Positions 11,849 through 25,393 of a stretch of 64,000 nucleotides of DNA are shown here, one piece after another. The position numbers and the translations under genes were made by a program. The DNA is from Apus apus. Lineage: Eukaryota; Chordata; Aves; Apodiformes; Apodidae. A model generated the notes under the pieces. It ran no database searches. It was not told the origin of the DNA and saw nothing but the letters and a program-made list of their open reading frames with translations. The stretch lies in contig NC_067312.1 in the NCBI RefSeq assembly GCF_020740795.1, positions 39,888,905-39,952,904 of the forward strand, read 5' to 3'. The first letter of the stretch is position 1; each line of letters starts with the position of its first letter.

Positions 11849-14800
11849 AGAACAGCGTTTCATTTTCATAGTTTCATTTTAATTCAATTCCCAGAAAGAC
11901 ATAGATGAAAACAACTAAAGACTTATGAAATAACACATCACATTGATAAAGCTCTCAAGTAGTTGCTGGTGTCTGTTCTACTTGGAAGAGAGCAGTAAAA
12001 TACACTTGCACACTCATGAAAATAAGCTTTGAGTCCCAGCACTGCTGAAGAGACTGTCTGAATTCAGACAAATTATTTATTGTTTCCTTTGAGCCTTCTC
12101 TGAGACAAATATTTTCATTTTCTTACTGAGCTAAGCTAGCTAATCAGGTTTACTCATCCTTTTGAGCTTTGTAGTTTCCAATTAGCGTCATCCCTTTTCC
12201 AAGGGCTATGGAGTTTCAGCTCCTTGGAAGGACTGCATCACTGCCTTGAGTTCCTGATGCTGGCAGATGGCAGCATGTGGCCCCATGTAAGGACAGATGG
12301 ATAGATGTCAGCTTTTTGTTGTTTTGCACCTAACCAATTAGGCAACTGCTTTCAGCTCTAGCATGGACATCAGCCACTTCTTCTTGGTTATGCTACTATT
12401 TTTTCCTCAATTATTTTGCTTGTGAAACCTTTCCTGCTCCTGTATCTAACAGAGACAAACTGCTTGTTAAATATTCTAGCAGGCTCTCATGCCAAGAATT
12501 TCCACAAATTGCACTGTCATCAAAATGCTTAGGGGGACCCTAATGATCACAAAGAATTCAGCTGGACCACCCAGAGCCACAAATGCTAAAAGAAGCCTCA
12601 AGGGCCTCTTGCAGGATTAAAGTTTCTCCCACTTTAACATCTTGAAAATATTCTATGAGGGCCTTCCCACCACCACCAAGTAATGAAAATCTTTGTTTGT
12701 ACTTATCCAATCACTTTAGCTTCACTGTGCTGCCTGAGAGCTAGACTGGAAGAAAATATCCAACTGTATGACTGACTTCATGTAAGTGCTATATTGTAGC
12801 AGCAGAGAAAACACATATTCTAATCACAGAATAGTTTATGTGTCCTGGTGGAATCTAATCAATATGCTACCTGTCTATAGAATTAGGACTGATGTGTAAG
12901 TCCTGCATCATAGACAAACTTTCAAAACTACACTGTCTGTCAGGGACTAATCTAACAAAGATTCTACTGATGGCTTTTCCATGTGTCTTGCTCTAATAAA
13001 GCTTTCCACTCTACAGTAGAGTATCCAATTCTAAACCTTTTACAAATGAAAAGAGCAGGATGTATTTAATGACTTAAACTCAGTAGAAGAAAGGAGGAAT
13101 GACCTTATAGGTGACAGATACAGCTAAGAAGGAAGTTTGGGAATTTGCAGTTAGAAATTATGCGTACCTGGATACAACTATAAAAGCAAGATATTAAGCT
13201 ATTTTATAGACATCAAAATATGCAGCTACATGGATCATACATATAAAACCAGATTGATGAAGAACAGCATTCAATTGCCATCATAATTCAAACTGAATGA
13301 AACATATTTGTTCCAATACTTATATTTAAAACAAAAATATTTATTTGTCTGGAAGCATCTACCTATGGTAAATAATAAGTAATAATACTTATAAAAGATA
13401 CATTATTTTAACGTTTTTTGCAAATACGTCACTGAGAAATCTTTTCCCACCACTGGAGTAGAACTGGATATGACAAAATCCTTGCAAATTGTTCAGTGCT
13501 GGAATTGAGGATGTGGAGAATATCAGACATATGGTATCCTAATGCCCTATTTTGCAAGTGGGTTGTTGCATCTGATTGTCCATAGCTATCATCTGAAAGA
13601 CTTATATCTCTGTATCTATTCTATAATGTGAATATGCTTCATAGCTTGAAAATGCAGTGCTGAGAGGACCATATAACAAGATCACAGATTCTACAAATGG
13701 CAAACATTCTCTGATGTTTATAAAATCTGTCAGCAATTGACTTTTATTTTAAGCTGGACAGAAGCACTTGCTTTGGGCTGTTGAAAGACTGTCCAAGTCC
13801 ATGGTTGTTGTTTCACTGTTTTAAGTACACTAATTTTAAGGGCATGCATTTTGGAGATGCTCACATTAAAAAAAAACTCTTCTTCATGTGGCACTGAAAC
13901 TGCACATCTTTACAAGACGAAAATTTGCACTGGCCTCATACCATTTTTACAGACTCAAGAGTAGATCATTTCACCACATGAGTGAATATTTGAATGTAAG
14001 AAGACCCCCTCATGGAGATGAATAAGTTTTAAAGAATAAAACCCCCATTGTTCTGCTTTACATTCTAAATCCTTTTGTAATCTGCAGGCAGTATATCAGA
14101 TACATCAGAAACGGAACACAGCGTGCACAGAAGCTAGCAACATATGATCACCATGTACTCTGAGATTACACTTTATTTTAGCATTCCCTATTTCTTCCTC
14201 ATATATTGTGAGGTAGGTGAGACAGGTTAAACTCTCATTAAAGGCCAATCCAGCCACATACATAGTAGCATTCTTCAATTGAAAGAAAGACTTAACAAAT
14301 TAATCAACAGGACAAAGCTTCCAAAACCTACATACAATCTTTTAGCACACTTGGGAAGATTATGGTTTAATGTACAACTCTTTGGCTTCTCTGATATATC
14401 AGTGCCTTGCTGAAATCTTCCACCCCCCAGCACCTGGACCCTAGCTCATTGTGTTATAAGGAGGGTTATTTTGGCTTGGAGAGAAGAGGACTTTCATGAC
14501 TTCAAACATGGACATTAGATCAAGTTTTTATCTTCTCACATAATCCTGTCTTTGATGTCACCAGACTGAGGCCTCTCAGAATAGAAAGAGAAAGCTGTGA
14601 AAAGAGGCCCATTTAATTTATACATTTAAGTGCTGCTGTTCTAATTTGCCAGTGTAGCATTTTCATTGTTTTCTGCTTTGCATCCTAAAGGCAGGCTTAC
14701 ACCAGGCAATTATGACTGGCTCCTCTGAACAAATAATTGAAATTCACTAGTTCTGGGATATGGTTAAACAATGCCAGGATTGGAGGTGTGAGGTCAAACG

Positions 14801-17800
14801 TATTCCCAGTGGCATTACTGAAGTTATAGGCTACCCTTTTCACTTGTCCTGAAGACTGAGTGCTTGAAATAAACCCACTTAAACAGCAAGTAATCAGGTA
14901 AGCTGCACAAGACAAATAGCAAACATGAGCATATTTTGCATTTATCTTCAATCAAGAACAGTAGTCTTGCAGTTAAAATAACAAACCTGTAGAAGATGGT
15001 ATGGAAGACTGCTTTGCAACATGGAAACTGTCTGATAAGAATTAAATGGGTAAAGAGAGACAACATGTTCAAAATCCTCCCCTTGCAATTGCAAAATGGA
15101 GACAGCTATAAAAATGGGCATTGACCCTATGAGCAAACACTGCTGGGGAAAAAAAAATAATAATTGTTGTTGAAACACCTAATGGAGGGATTTTGATATG
15201 CAATATCTGCATTGTTTACCTTGCAAAGCCAGTAATTCAGTCTTTCACAAAACAACTAACCCAAAATTACTCACAAAAAAATTATCCACATTATTTTCTA
15301 GTAAATTTTGTAATATATTAATTTTGTGCCAAAGTCCATAAAAACAGTAGACCTTTTTGCTACTCGTAAACAAAGCAAAACTCTGTGGGGGTGTGTGTGG
15401 AGAACGGAGGCGTGCTGCAGAAACACAAAACAGGACATAAAACAGTCTGTCAAGGTGAAAGCTAAGTAGACAGATCTTTTTTGTTTCATAATGGAACAGG
15501 TTCACTAAAAGAAAGAGAAAGTATCCAAAAGTAAAACATACACACCTTAACGATTCAGGGATCTTTATGCTTAGTGATCATTGCCATAAACCCAAAGAAA
15601 TAATTTGCTCTTCCACTTTCATCAAAACACATTATACAGGATAAACCTTTCTTTTTGTCTACTGTCTTACCAGTGCACAAAATATAGTTGTTCCAAGGCA
15701 AAGTACTGCTAACTTGAGCCATGCAAAAGTCCTGAATTCTGCCTTCCCTCTAACCCACAAATATTTTCTTTACCTTCTGAAGGTATGAACAAAGTATGTC
15801 AAAGTTCAAAGTCCTTCTTTATAACCACAAATCTAAAACTTGTTTCTCTTTTAAATGAAATCTAATATGCATCAGTCTAAAATTGCATTAAGTTGAGAGA
15901 CTTCAAAAAAGTACTCATTATTGGAATTTTTATAATCATGCTCCTACCAACACTCCATTTTTATCATATGTTTAAATATTAGGTAGATTAAGGCTCCACA
16001 CTGACAGTTAAGGAGTTTGAATGAGCAGAAACTATATTTTTTTTCATACTTTTTTTTTTTTCCTATCTTGTGCTTGACATCTATTTTATATTTCCAGCAC
16101 AAAAAAAGAGTTATCCATAGACTCTTTCAATTACACATTATTTCCCTTTTTACAGTCCTTTTTATGGCTATTAAAGTTTATTTCAAGAGACACATTCTCT
16201 GGTTTGTAGTGTTATTTTTTTTTTTTCTTTTTAGTGTGAAGTTAACATGACTTATGTCCTAATTTATGTGTATTAGCAGATTATGGTTCTTACTGCATCC
16301 CCATGAGAAACATTACTGGCTTCCACAGCTATCTTCCTGATGATCATAAAACAAATATTGAACAAGTAAGGAAGCCTAAAAAAACCCCAAATGTCTAAAA
16401 TTGAGGAGTGGCTGCCTAGATAAAACATAGATTCTGTGCTGTGTTATTATCTGCAGTCTTATTACTGTTGTGTCTTTTAGATGTAAAAAAACTTATACTG
16501 GAACACTGGCCCACCTGTGCCAGTCTATACCAGTGAATCCATGTCTTTTGTCACAAAAGGTTAAAACAACTCCCTATACCAGACAGAATAAATAAAGCCT
16601 TAGGCAAGGAAATGTCATAGTTATACTATTGTTCCTACTGACATCAAAAGCAAAAGTCCCATTGACTTCACTAGGAGTGGGATCAGTCTCCTGTTTGTTG
16701 AAAAACTGCAGGTATGTTAGTTCAAATGCAGAATTGCTGGTATGTTCTGCATTTCTGGCACCTTAATAACAGGTACAGAAAAACATGATCATCATCATTA
16801 TATTAGTTCATTAAACTATCCAACATAATATTATGAAACTAATGTAAATATTGTATACAGAGATACTGTTTATTTAATTTTAATTCATAGTATATGTGAT
16901 TTCATGAGATAATTTGATAATACAGTAAAACCAAAAATTCTGCAGGTACTGTCCTGCTAGTGGCTAGGGACAACTTCAGAGTGGCCCAGAGGCTAGTCTC
17001 TCTCATGTGGGTGGCATCCCATGGAATGGGACAGGAAACGGCAGAAAGCTAGCCAGCTGCTGACTTTTCCTCTGAGCAGAGTAACCTAACTGGGAACTGC
17101 TAGTATCTCCACAGGATTTCCTCCTTTTCCACTTGATGAGTGAATCTGTCACTTTTATCTTGGCCTCAACACGGTCTTCTTTTTCTGTCACATGCCCTGG
17201 CTTCTAGGAGATGACACTCCGTGACTGCATCTGGGAATATCTGCATCAAAGACATTATGACTACATCTGGGAATCTTTTGCCTAGTGGGAAAACTCTTCA
17301 GTCTCTATGAACTTAATAAAAAAGGAGCATTGTCCTTAAAGATGGCAAGGGCTAGGACTGAGCACATTGCTATGTCCTTCCATCTGGCTAATTCCTAGCC
17401 AACAGAATTTTAGCCACCCAGAGAACCTCTTACTGCTCTATGTGGCATGGGACCACTAATTAACAGCATAGTTCAAGAAGATGGGACATTTCACTTGCCT
17501 TATACAGGAATTGAACAATTGTCTCATGCAGCCTGAGTGAATGCTGTATCATGGAGTTGCTGGAAACCAGGATACACATCACCTCCAGCCACAGACTAAA
17601 GGAATGGAGCTTAACACTCAGTCATCACTGGCTGTATTAGACATCTTGTCAAAGAGATTTTGATGTATCCCATTTTGAAGCAAGTATTTTCTGAGGATAT
17701 GCTGAACACCTAAATCCAGGGCTCTGGATTCTACTACCTGATGCAGGCATACACATTATTCTGTGGAACTATGCCTACCTAAATGTGTATTTAAATAATA

Positions 17801-20800
17801 CTGAAATACTTATACCTTGTAATACTCAATTCTTTGCTCCTTTTCTTTCAGTGTACACAGAAATCAACAGATGGTAAAGCCAGAGCAACACAAAGCCATA
17901 ATCTCTGTTAAATACTGAGCAATCAAACACAGGTCCCATGAAGATGAGGACTGGAAAGCTAGGCTGTTGTTACCCAGCCATGTTTGTCAGTCTCACTTTG
18001 TACTATTCATTTATGAAGTGAAAAATTACCTGCATCATAGTACCAGGGTATCAATGAAGCATACAGAAATAATCACTTTCAATAGTTCTGCCAATACAAT
18101 AAATCTTGACTCTGCAGCTGAACTCTGGATCTTCCCTTTAAACTCATTTGTCTGTGTTCTTCTATCTAGTTACACAGATGGCAACTTCAGTAGGGAGAAC
18201 ATTGTCAATGTAAGTAGGTCAGTACTAGATTACTGAAGGCAGTCTAGACTTTTCAGGGTGTTGATTCATGACCTTTTAAAGCTATTTATTCCAGGACAAA
18301 TACAGTAAAAATGGTCATCCATGAAAGTGAATGCAGAGCTTTACGTAGGTGCTGAATCATGCTTATCTTGCTCAAATATAAGTGGCTACAGTACATGTCA
18401 GCAAGGGAGAATCTGATCCCAGGAAATTATTTTTAACTTGCAATCACCTTTAGAATTGTGTATTTTTTGAACTGTCCATGACTGACCTTAGAGATGGACT
18501 TTTTAAATACAAGCTATTGTAAATGACGGACCTTACACAAATAAACAAAGAGAAAAAAGGGGTATGTCCTAAATATTATTGTTTCTATTTTGAAAATGCT
18601 TCTTAGCACACTGTTTTTCGTATTTCCATAAAAAGAGAGGTGATGCTGTGATTAGATAGTTATGTTACTTTGTCATTAAAATTAGGATGAACAATTCCAG
18701 CTGAATACCTGAGACAGCCTGGATCTGAAGGGCCTGCTACCTACAGAGAGAGATCAGAAGGGGGAATAGTAATAGACAAATTGCATACAATTTATACAAA
18801 TAAAAATTTATCTATATAATTATAAAATATAAAAATATTTAAAATACCTATAAATTAAATAGCCAAAGATAATTTTACAGGTAACCTGAATGTAGATAAG
18901 GTAGGGTTCTCATAGTTGTAACAGGGAGCTTGAATCGTGCATAAAGGGAGATATATTTGTGACTAGTAAGAATTGTTATATCAAAGTCTGATGAACGTAA
19001 GTGCTTGTGAGCACTGGTAGACTGGAAGTAAATGGGAGTAATACAGGGAAAGAGTAAGCAAAGAGAGGTCTGAGATTTTATATAATGAGAGAAAAGCTGG
19101 CATAGTGAAATTAGGATGAGATTTTAAACTTTTTAAGTAAAGGTTAGCAACAATGTTGTGCAGAAGTTAAAGAAAGACCAAGTAGGAGAATGACCTTGTG
19201 ATAATCAATTTGAATAGGAAGAACGAAAGAGAGACAGCTCTAGAAAGTGAGCACCTTGGAAATACTGAGGGAGAGAGTGACAAAACTTAGATATGACCTG
19301 GAAGCGAGTTACAAAGTCACCACCAATACAAGACTGAAATCACTGTGCAAACCCATGTTGTCCCCATGGTGGCAGTCACAGGAGTGCAATCAAGTCTTCA
19401 GCAGACTTAGATTAGTACCCAGTTTATGTAAGACAACATCATAAATATGATAGAAGGTGCTTTTCAAAAGGGCAGACTCATGAAGTCAGTAGTGGAGACT
19501 GCTGAAAGACATAACTTTTAAGTACATCACACGCTCTTAAACATATGACCCCGAAACACTTATGGGAAATGATAATTAAAATGTGGCCTTTCAAATATTT
19601 AATTCACACATACTATTTATTTTTATTTCACAGAACTGGATATCGATGAGGTACACTGGTTTCTGGTTATACTGGGGATCTGAAGTGAATTGAGGTGGTC
19701 TTTAAATTGTCAGGAAAATTAAAATCCCTCATGTTTATGGCAAAAACGCACAAGAAAAAATTATTTGCTGTATTTCATAAGATTTCAGTCTTCTCCCCCT
19801 AAATCACACAGTTGGTTAAAGTAGAACTGATTTCTCAACATTTTGGTATTGAAGCACACATTCAAAAACTCAAGAAGAACAGTGTAAATGCTTGTGACTG
19901 AAAAAGATTCTCCTGATGTAGGCAAATTTAGGTAAAGTAGTTCTCAGATAAATTAAGTTTATTTTCTCAAATACTGACATCAAAAGGTCATTCTGGTTAA
20001 AGAGAATGACAGAATAGTATCCATTAACTATTTTCATTTTGGTAACAATTTAAGGGTGATTAGAAGTTACAGGAAAATGAAGTTGCAGATCCCATTTCCC
20101 CTTATGGTTAAAGTCTGTCTCTTTCAAGGGGCCTAGGAGTGTGTATTTTTATATGCATATTACTGTTTGCTCACGCTAATAAGTAGGAGCATTAGATGAA
20201 AAAAATAAAAAAAATAGTGTTTCAAAATAATCCTGTATGTTCTCAGCTGACTCAAATGTCAACACCATTTTTTCCTAAGTATCTTAAATGTGAGGAATCC
20301 CTAGTGAACAGCCATCAATGAAGATGCTGGTTTAGTAATTTTGTCTGGTGTCATGTCAGTGGCTCCAGAGAAGAGAATGCTATGAAATTTAGTCCTCTGC
20401 CCTGGAAATCCTTCCTCACTTACCAACCTGAAGATCTGCCTAACTCCTGCAGCTAATAAGGATGAAGTTTAACAAGCCTAAGCTGCTAAAATAGAACTCT
20501 GTTTCACTTACAGGACATGCTAGTAGTGCAGTGGATGAAAATAAATATATTTTTTAAAGTATACTATCATGTCTCAACATAGCCATTTTCAGAAGCTTCA
20601 TTCAAGAATAACCTCTAAGCAAACAAACATGAAATTCTTTATCAGAGCTCTTATTTTGCCCTACTCCCTTTCTTAAAAATGGCAAAATACTTTGTTTGAA
20701 ACTCTGTAAAACAAAATGTTTTGTCTGAGCACTGAAAACATGAAAGCTGGGGTACTACAGATTTGCACCCTATATTTCCTAAAGCACATCACTCCCATAT

Positions 20801-21599
20801 CCTTGCTCAGTTTTTCATTCAGCTATCAGTTTTCATTAATGTTGGAGAAATTTCATACTTTTGAGACCTATAATTCTCTGGAAAGATTGATGCCTGACTG
20901 AAAGTAGCCAAAGTTCTCAAAAAAGAGAAGAAGAATTACAATATGGAGAGTTTGACCACAGACATTTTTTAGTGATTCTGTTAAGAAAATAAGAGATTAA
21001 AATAATAATATTAATGTAAGCAGTACAACACAGTCAAAGACCATTGAGACTGAACTACTAGTGTGGAAAGACTTAACTGATTCAATACAGGGTCAAATAC
21101 TTGGAAATATGGTCCACTGATGACTGATAAGCCCCTGTAAACACAAACTAATTACAACATACTCTGCATCCATCAATTCACAGACACACACAGAGAAAAA
21201 AAAAACTATACAGCTAACACACTAACCCTTGTTTACTGCTCAAGTACAATTTGCACTGATGCTTATGAGAGCTTTGGCTAAATAAAATCTGTTTAAATTA
21301 CACAGTCTGGTGAGTCTTACAGTAAATCTTGGAAACTAAGATAGTAATTCTCCTTATTCAAATTGCCATAAAGTAGTGGTAACTACATTTGAAAAAGGGT
21401 AAAAAAGCTGTTGAGTTATTTAATCTTGAACATAGGAACCTACTTATAAGAAGAACAAGAGGTTGTATAACATACCATGAATAAATGTCCTTATTTTTTT
21501 AAAATATGGTCAGATTTACTGTAAATCTTGAAAAAACTTATAAATATGAATGTGAAGATGAATAAAATATAAGGTCATCAGCAACCCACCCTATTTTAT

Positions 21600-22230
21600 G
21601 AACTTTAAACATGAAATAGGGTTTGCATTTGTTTGTCAGATTTGAATGGAGATGGAATTCAAGATCAGACATTAATCATAATTAAGCTGACTATGACAGG
21701 TCTATGCTGACAAATTCTTAACGACCACAAAGAATGCTTAGCCATAATGAAGTGCTTCATTCATTAATTTCCTCATTAAGAGGGCTTCCACTTAATAAGT
21801 TCAGTAAAAAGTCGATATAATATTGTATTTGTATTCTCCTTTTTATAAATTTCCCCTTCAGTGGTATATTATTTGGAAAATGAAATAAATCATTTAAAAC
21901 ATATAATTGCTTGTATATATTCATATAGTAATTCCCTAAGCGATGCTGTTTTTATAAGTTGTCAGTATGCATATTAATTTGTGATACCTACCAATCTCAT
22001 GTTCATTTATTTACTACTAGCCATTGAGAAGCAGATTAAAAAGGACATGCTGCCCCTTCTTTGAAAGTTTTATTGAGGCCAAGTAGGCCAAATGGTATAT
22101 TACAATTGAATATGCTGGTTGCCAGGACTTGAAAATTACTAATTACATTTCTAAGTGACTTAATATGTTTGTATGCATGATTATTTATGAATACATGTTA
22201 AGTGCCACATAAAATGACACTTTCTCATTT
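21600..22230. promoter_or_regulatory. Candidate conserved noncoding element, AT-rich with homeodomain and POU-like words
   Basis: The block contains dense TAAT-core words (for example ATAATTAA at about 21678 and CATTAATTT near 21772) and an octamer-like TATGCATATTAAT at about 21967. Its complex sequence shows no simple-repeat, LTR or CR1 signature. This texture resembles vertebrate developmental enhancers. Conservation itself cannot be seen from one sequence, so the call is inference; FOXB2 would be the natural target. Confidence 0.25.
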
Positions 22231-22529
22231 CAATATTATAATGTATTAATTGTTCAGTTTGTACAGATTCATATGAACTTCCCGAATACCATTAATTTAC
22301 TGAAATCATTTCATATTGTGCAGAATAAATAAAAAACTAACTAAAACCACATCTTCTCCTCCTCCTCTTCTCTCCTTCTCATCACTAAACCAGACCTTCG
22401 TACATCACTACTACCCAAATAAGTTAGTAGCTGAGCTTCTGTTCTCTAAAACAACAGTAGTACACAAACAGAGCACAGAAGCAAGGAAAAAAAGCATATT
22501 GTTTCTGTCTTTCCCAGAAACTACTTGGA

Positions 22530-23570
22530 ATGATCACATCACAGAACTACTGAGGCCACCCACTGCTCAAGTAGGGTCACCTATACCAGGTTGCTCAGGA
22601 TTGCATCCAGTTGGGTTTTGAGCATGTCCACAGGAAAACCTCTGCCAGTGTTTGGCCACCTGTACAGTACTCAAAAGTTTTCCTTCTTTCAGAGGAAATG
22701 TCATGTTTTTCAATTTGTGCTCCTGGCCTCTTGTCCTGTTAGTGGGAACAAACAAGAAGAGTCTTGCTCTCTCTTCTTCCCCTCCCATCAGGCATTTACA
22801 CACACAGATGAGTTCACCCTGAGCCGCCTCCACCCCAGGCTGGATAATTCCAGGTCCCTCAGCCTCTTCTCATACAAAAGAAGTCTCAGTCTCTTTATCA
22901 CCTTTGCGGCCCTGCAGTGGACTTACTCCAGTATTTCCATATGTTTCCTTTAATGGGAAGCTCAGCACTGCACGCAGCGCTCCAGATGTATCTCACTAGT
23001 GCTGAGAGGTGAGATATCTCCTCTATCTGCTGGCAGCACTCCGCCTATTGCAGGTCCAGAAGCTGTTGGCTCGTGTTCAACCTCATGTTTTCCAGATGAG
23101 TGGCCCCACAGTGTAGTGGTGCATGGAGATGTTCCTCCCAAAGGGAAAATCTTTGCATTACCTCTTTTTGAACTTCATGAGATTCTTCCCAGCCCATTTC
23201 TCCAGCACGTCAAAGTCCCTCTGGTCTGTGCACTGTTTCTCCCACTTTTGTCTAAGCTGCAAACTTGCTGAGGGTGCACTCTGTCTCAGCATCCAGGTAA
23301 TTGATGACATGTTAAACAGGTCTGACCCCAGTGTTGTCTGCTGAGGTAAACAACTAGTGATCATGATGCTCTGGGCCTAGCCATTCACCGAGTTTTTAAT
23401 CCATCTCACTATCCACTTAACTTTGTCAGCTTGTTTATGAGGATGCTGCAAGAGACAGTATCAAAAACCTTACTAAAGTTGAGGCAGACTGCATTCACTG
23501 CTCTCCCCTGGTCCACTAAGGTAGTCACCTCATTGTAGAAGGCCCTCAGGTTTCATTGGAAGTTGGAGGG
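22530..23570 (-). mobile_element. Old, heavily mutated CR1 LINE fragment
   Basis: Reading the minus strand gives scattered CR1 ORF2 phrases: NFSKVFDTV near the 23480 end, then LRQKWEKQCTDQRDFDVLEK, and toward the 3' end ELICVCKCLMGGEEER, FVPTNRTRGQ and HAQNPTGCNPEQPG. The frame is broken by many stops and indels, so it is a 5'-truncated fossil of the reverse-transcriptase C-terminal part plus 3' region. The left boundary is placed where CR1 3'-end-like sequence (near ATCACAGAA) begins. It appears more diverged than the other CR1 copies here. Confidence 0.8.
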
Positions 23571-25393
23571 GTATCCAAGAAATGAGAGAATCCTCTGCTT
23601 CTTTTTGCACTAGCAGCAGAAAAATACAAAAAATAGCAAAAAAACCCCCAACACTAGTGGTATTGTGATCCTTGTGTAAGTCCTTAGTTTACAATTTCTG
23701 TGTCTGAGCCTAGGGAAGAAGAATCCAAGATTAAATGGTAAGACTGTATGATTCAAATGATCCTCTTAAAAGGTAAGATGTTCTGTAGAAGACTTTCTGT
23801 GCAAATCTGCACATCCTAGAGCTAATCCTATATGTTCATAGAGATGTGATTGTAATGTACAGCAGAACTTGAAGAAAATCTATCTCCTGGAACCATTTAA
23901 GAACTTCATGACCAGCTCTCTTGTTGATGAACCATTAACTAGTATAAGGCCTAACTGCATTTTTTTTTTTTTAATTTTTTTTTTTAATTTTTTATTTTTT
24001 GCTAAGAGCCCCTCTTCTTGGAAGGAAGCTTTTCTGGGAACTGGAGGGTGGTGTACATCTAGCAGCTGTACGAGTGAAAATTGCTATAATGCAGTGGATA
24101 CTAAGTAGCTATGGAGTTAAAATAAAAATATAAGGAACTGACATTTGAAAGTGAAATGCCTTTTTGAGTATTACTTACATTGTACCTGTGAAGAATGAAG
24201 AATATTAGCTTCTGCCTCAGCACAGACTCTAATGCAGCTGGTGACACTAGTACTTTACAACATTGTAGCACAATACCTGTTAATTCTGTATGAAAGTCCT
24301 TATGATCGCTATTAAGCGACTCTCTACAACATTCTGTATTTCTTTATGAGAACAGTAGGTGCAGACATTGAACAAATAACAGCAACAATGTTTATAAAGT
24401 AAGGTTTTTCTATTAAAAGAGGAGTAAGCCTCCAAAAGCAACCTTTGTACTGGGTTTGTTGCCCTGAAGACAAATGGCCAGTCTTAAGTGTTCATCCAAG
24501 AACAGATTCGACTGAGATTCTTCCTCAAAATCTGTTCTAATTACTTTAACACACCTGAAAGAAGAATTTAGCAAACTGATTCTACATCTTCAACAGACAA
24601 CTACTCACAGCTGCTCCAGATAAACAATAAGAACGTTGTCCTGCAGTTACAAAGGAAAATACATGTATTACAAATGATTCAGGTATTTTCTTGAAATTAC
24701 AGGTCACTGTAAAAAGATGTTAAGATAATAAATCTAACGAATAAACATATTCTCCTGGCACTCAGCAGGGGTCCACTTGGGATCATTTATCTCCAGTTCA
24801 TTATCTTGTCTGCATTATTCAGCAGCTTGGCTCGTGCTCAATGGCCTTCAAACAATTTTTAACGGCTTAAGTCTTCTTCAGTTTTGACTTGCTCTATCAC
24901 ATCGCAATAAAAAGTTGAAAGCTGCTCAAATTGCTATGATGAACTAAGGCTGATAATGCCATAATTCAGTGTTTCTTATTTATATGGTAATGTGAATGTT
25001 CAACTTGGAAGTAGCTAATATTCATGGCAAGTTTCCATTTAAGCATCACTACATTCACTGTTGTATATAAAGTAACAGTTGTTAACTCAAAAGGCATGTG
25101 ATGCAGCCTTGAGGTGTGTATATATAAGGACACCTGTGAAATCATTATTGTATTAAAATTATAAAATACAGAATATTTTATTTTGTAAAGATTCATTTTA
25201 TGTACAAAGATGAACAAAATATCAACATGGTGAAATAACGCTCGGAAGAAGTAAAGATTTATTTGCATATATTTATAATTTATTGATATGTAAGAGTACT
25301 TAAACATTCACAGAATTATGTATCAGATAATGTATTCCTGAAACACGCCCAGGACGCATTTCAACATAAGGGTGTCAAAGGTATCTGTAATAC
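23571..25393. other. Intergenic DNA between a CR1 and an LTR
   Basis: No gene is recognised. A T-rich homopolymer cluster lies at about 23961-24000. Positions 24760-24985 are a repeat-free block of complex sequence that may be a conserved element. The minus-strand frame of 113 codons near 24966-25307 is AT-driven, with no known domain. Confidence 0.5.

Larger units (their letters stand above)
5800..22530. other. AT-rich intergenic DNA without recognisable gene
   Basis: About 17 kb was read on both strands. No frame has a recognisable domain, splice-linked exon series or retroelement protein signature. The longest plausible frame, 153 codons at 7703-8164, has no family resemblance. Visible content is simple repeats, a few phrases that look like very old amniote repeats (for example 16635-16700), and AT-rich blocks that could be conserved noncoding elements, the best at 21600-22230. 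Confidence 0.6.

Noticed and set aside
17223-17274. Imperfect direct repeat GACTGCATCTGGGAAT / GACTACATCTGGGAAT, 36 bp apart
   Set aside because: Only two short units, no wider structure; most likely a chance or minor local duplication.
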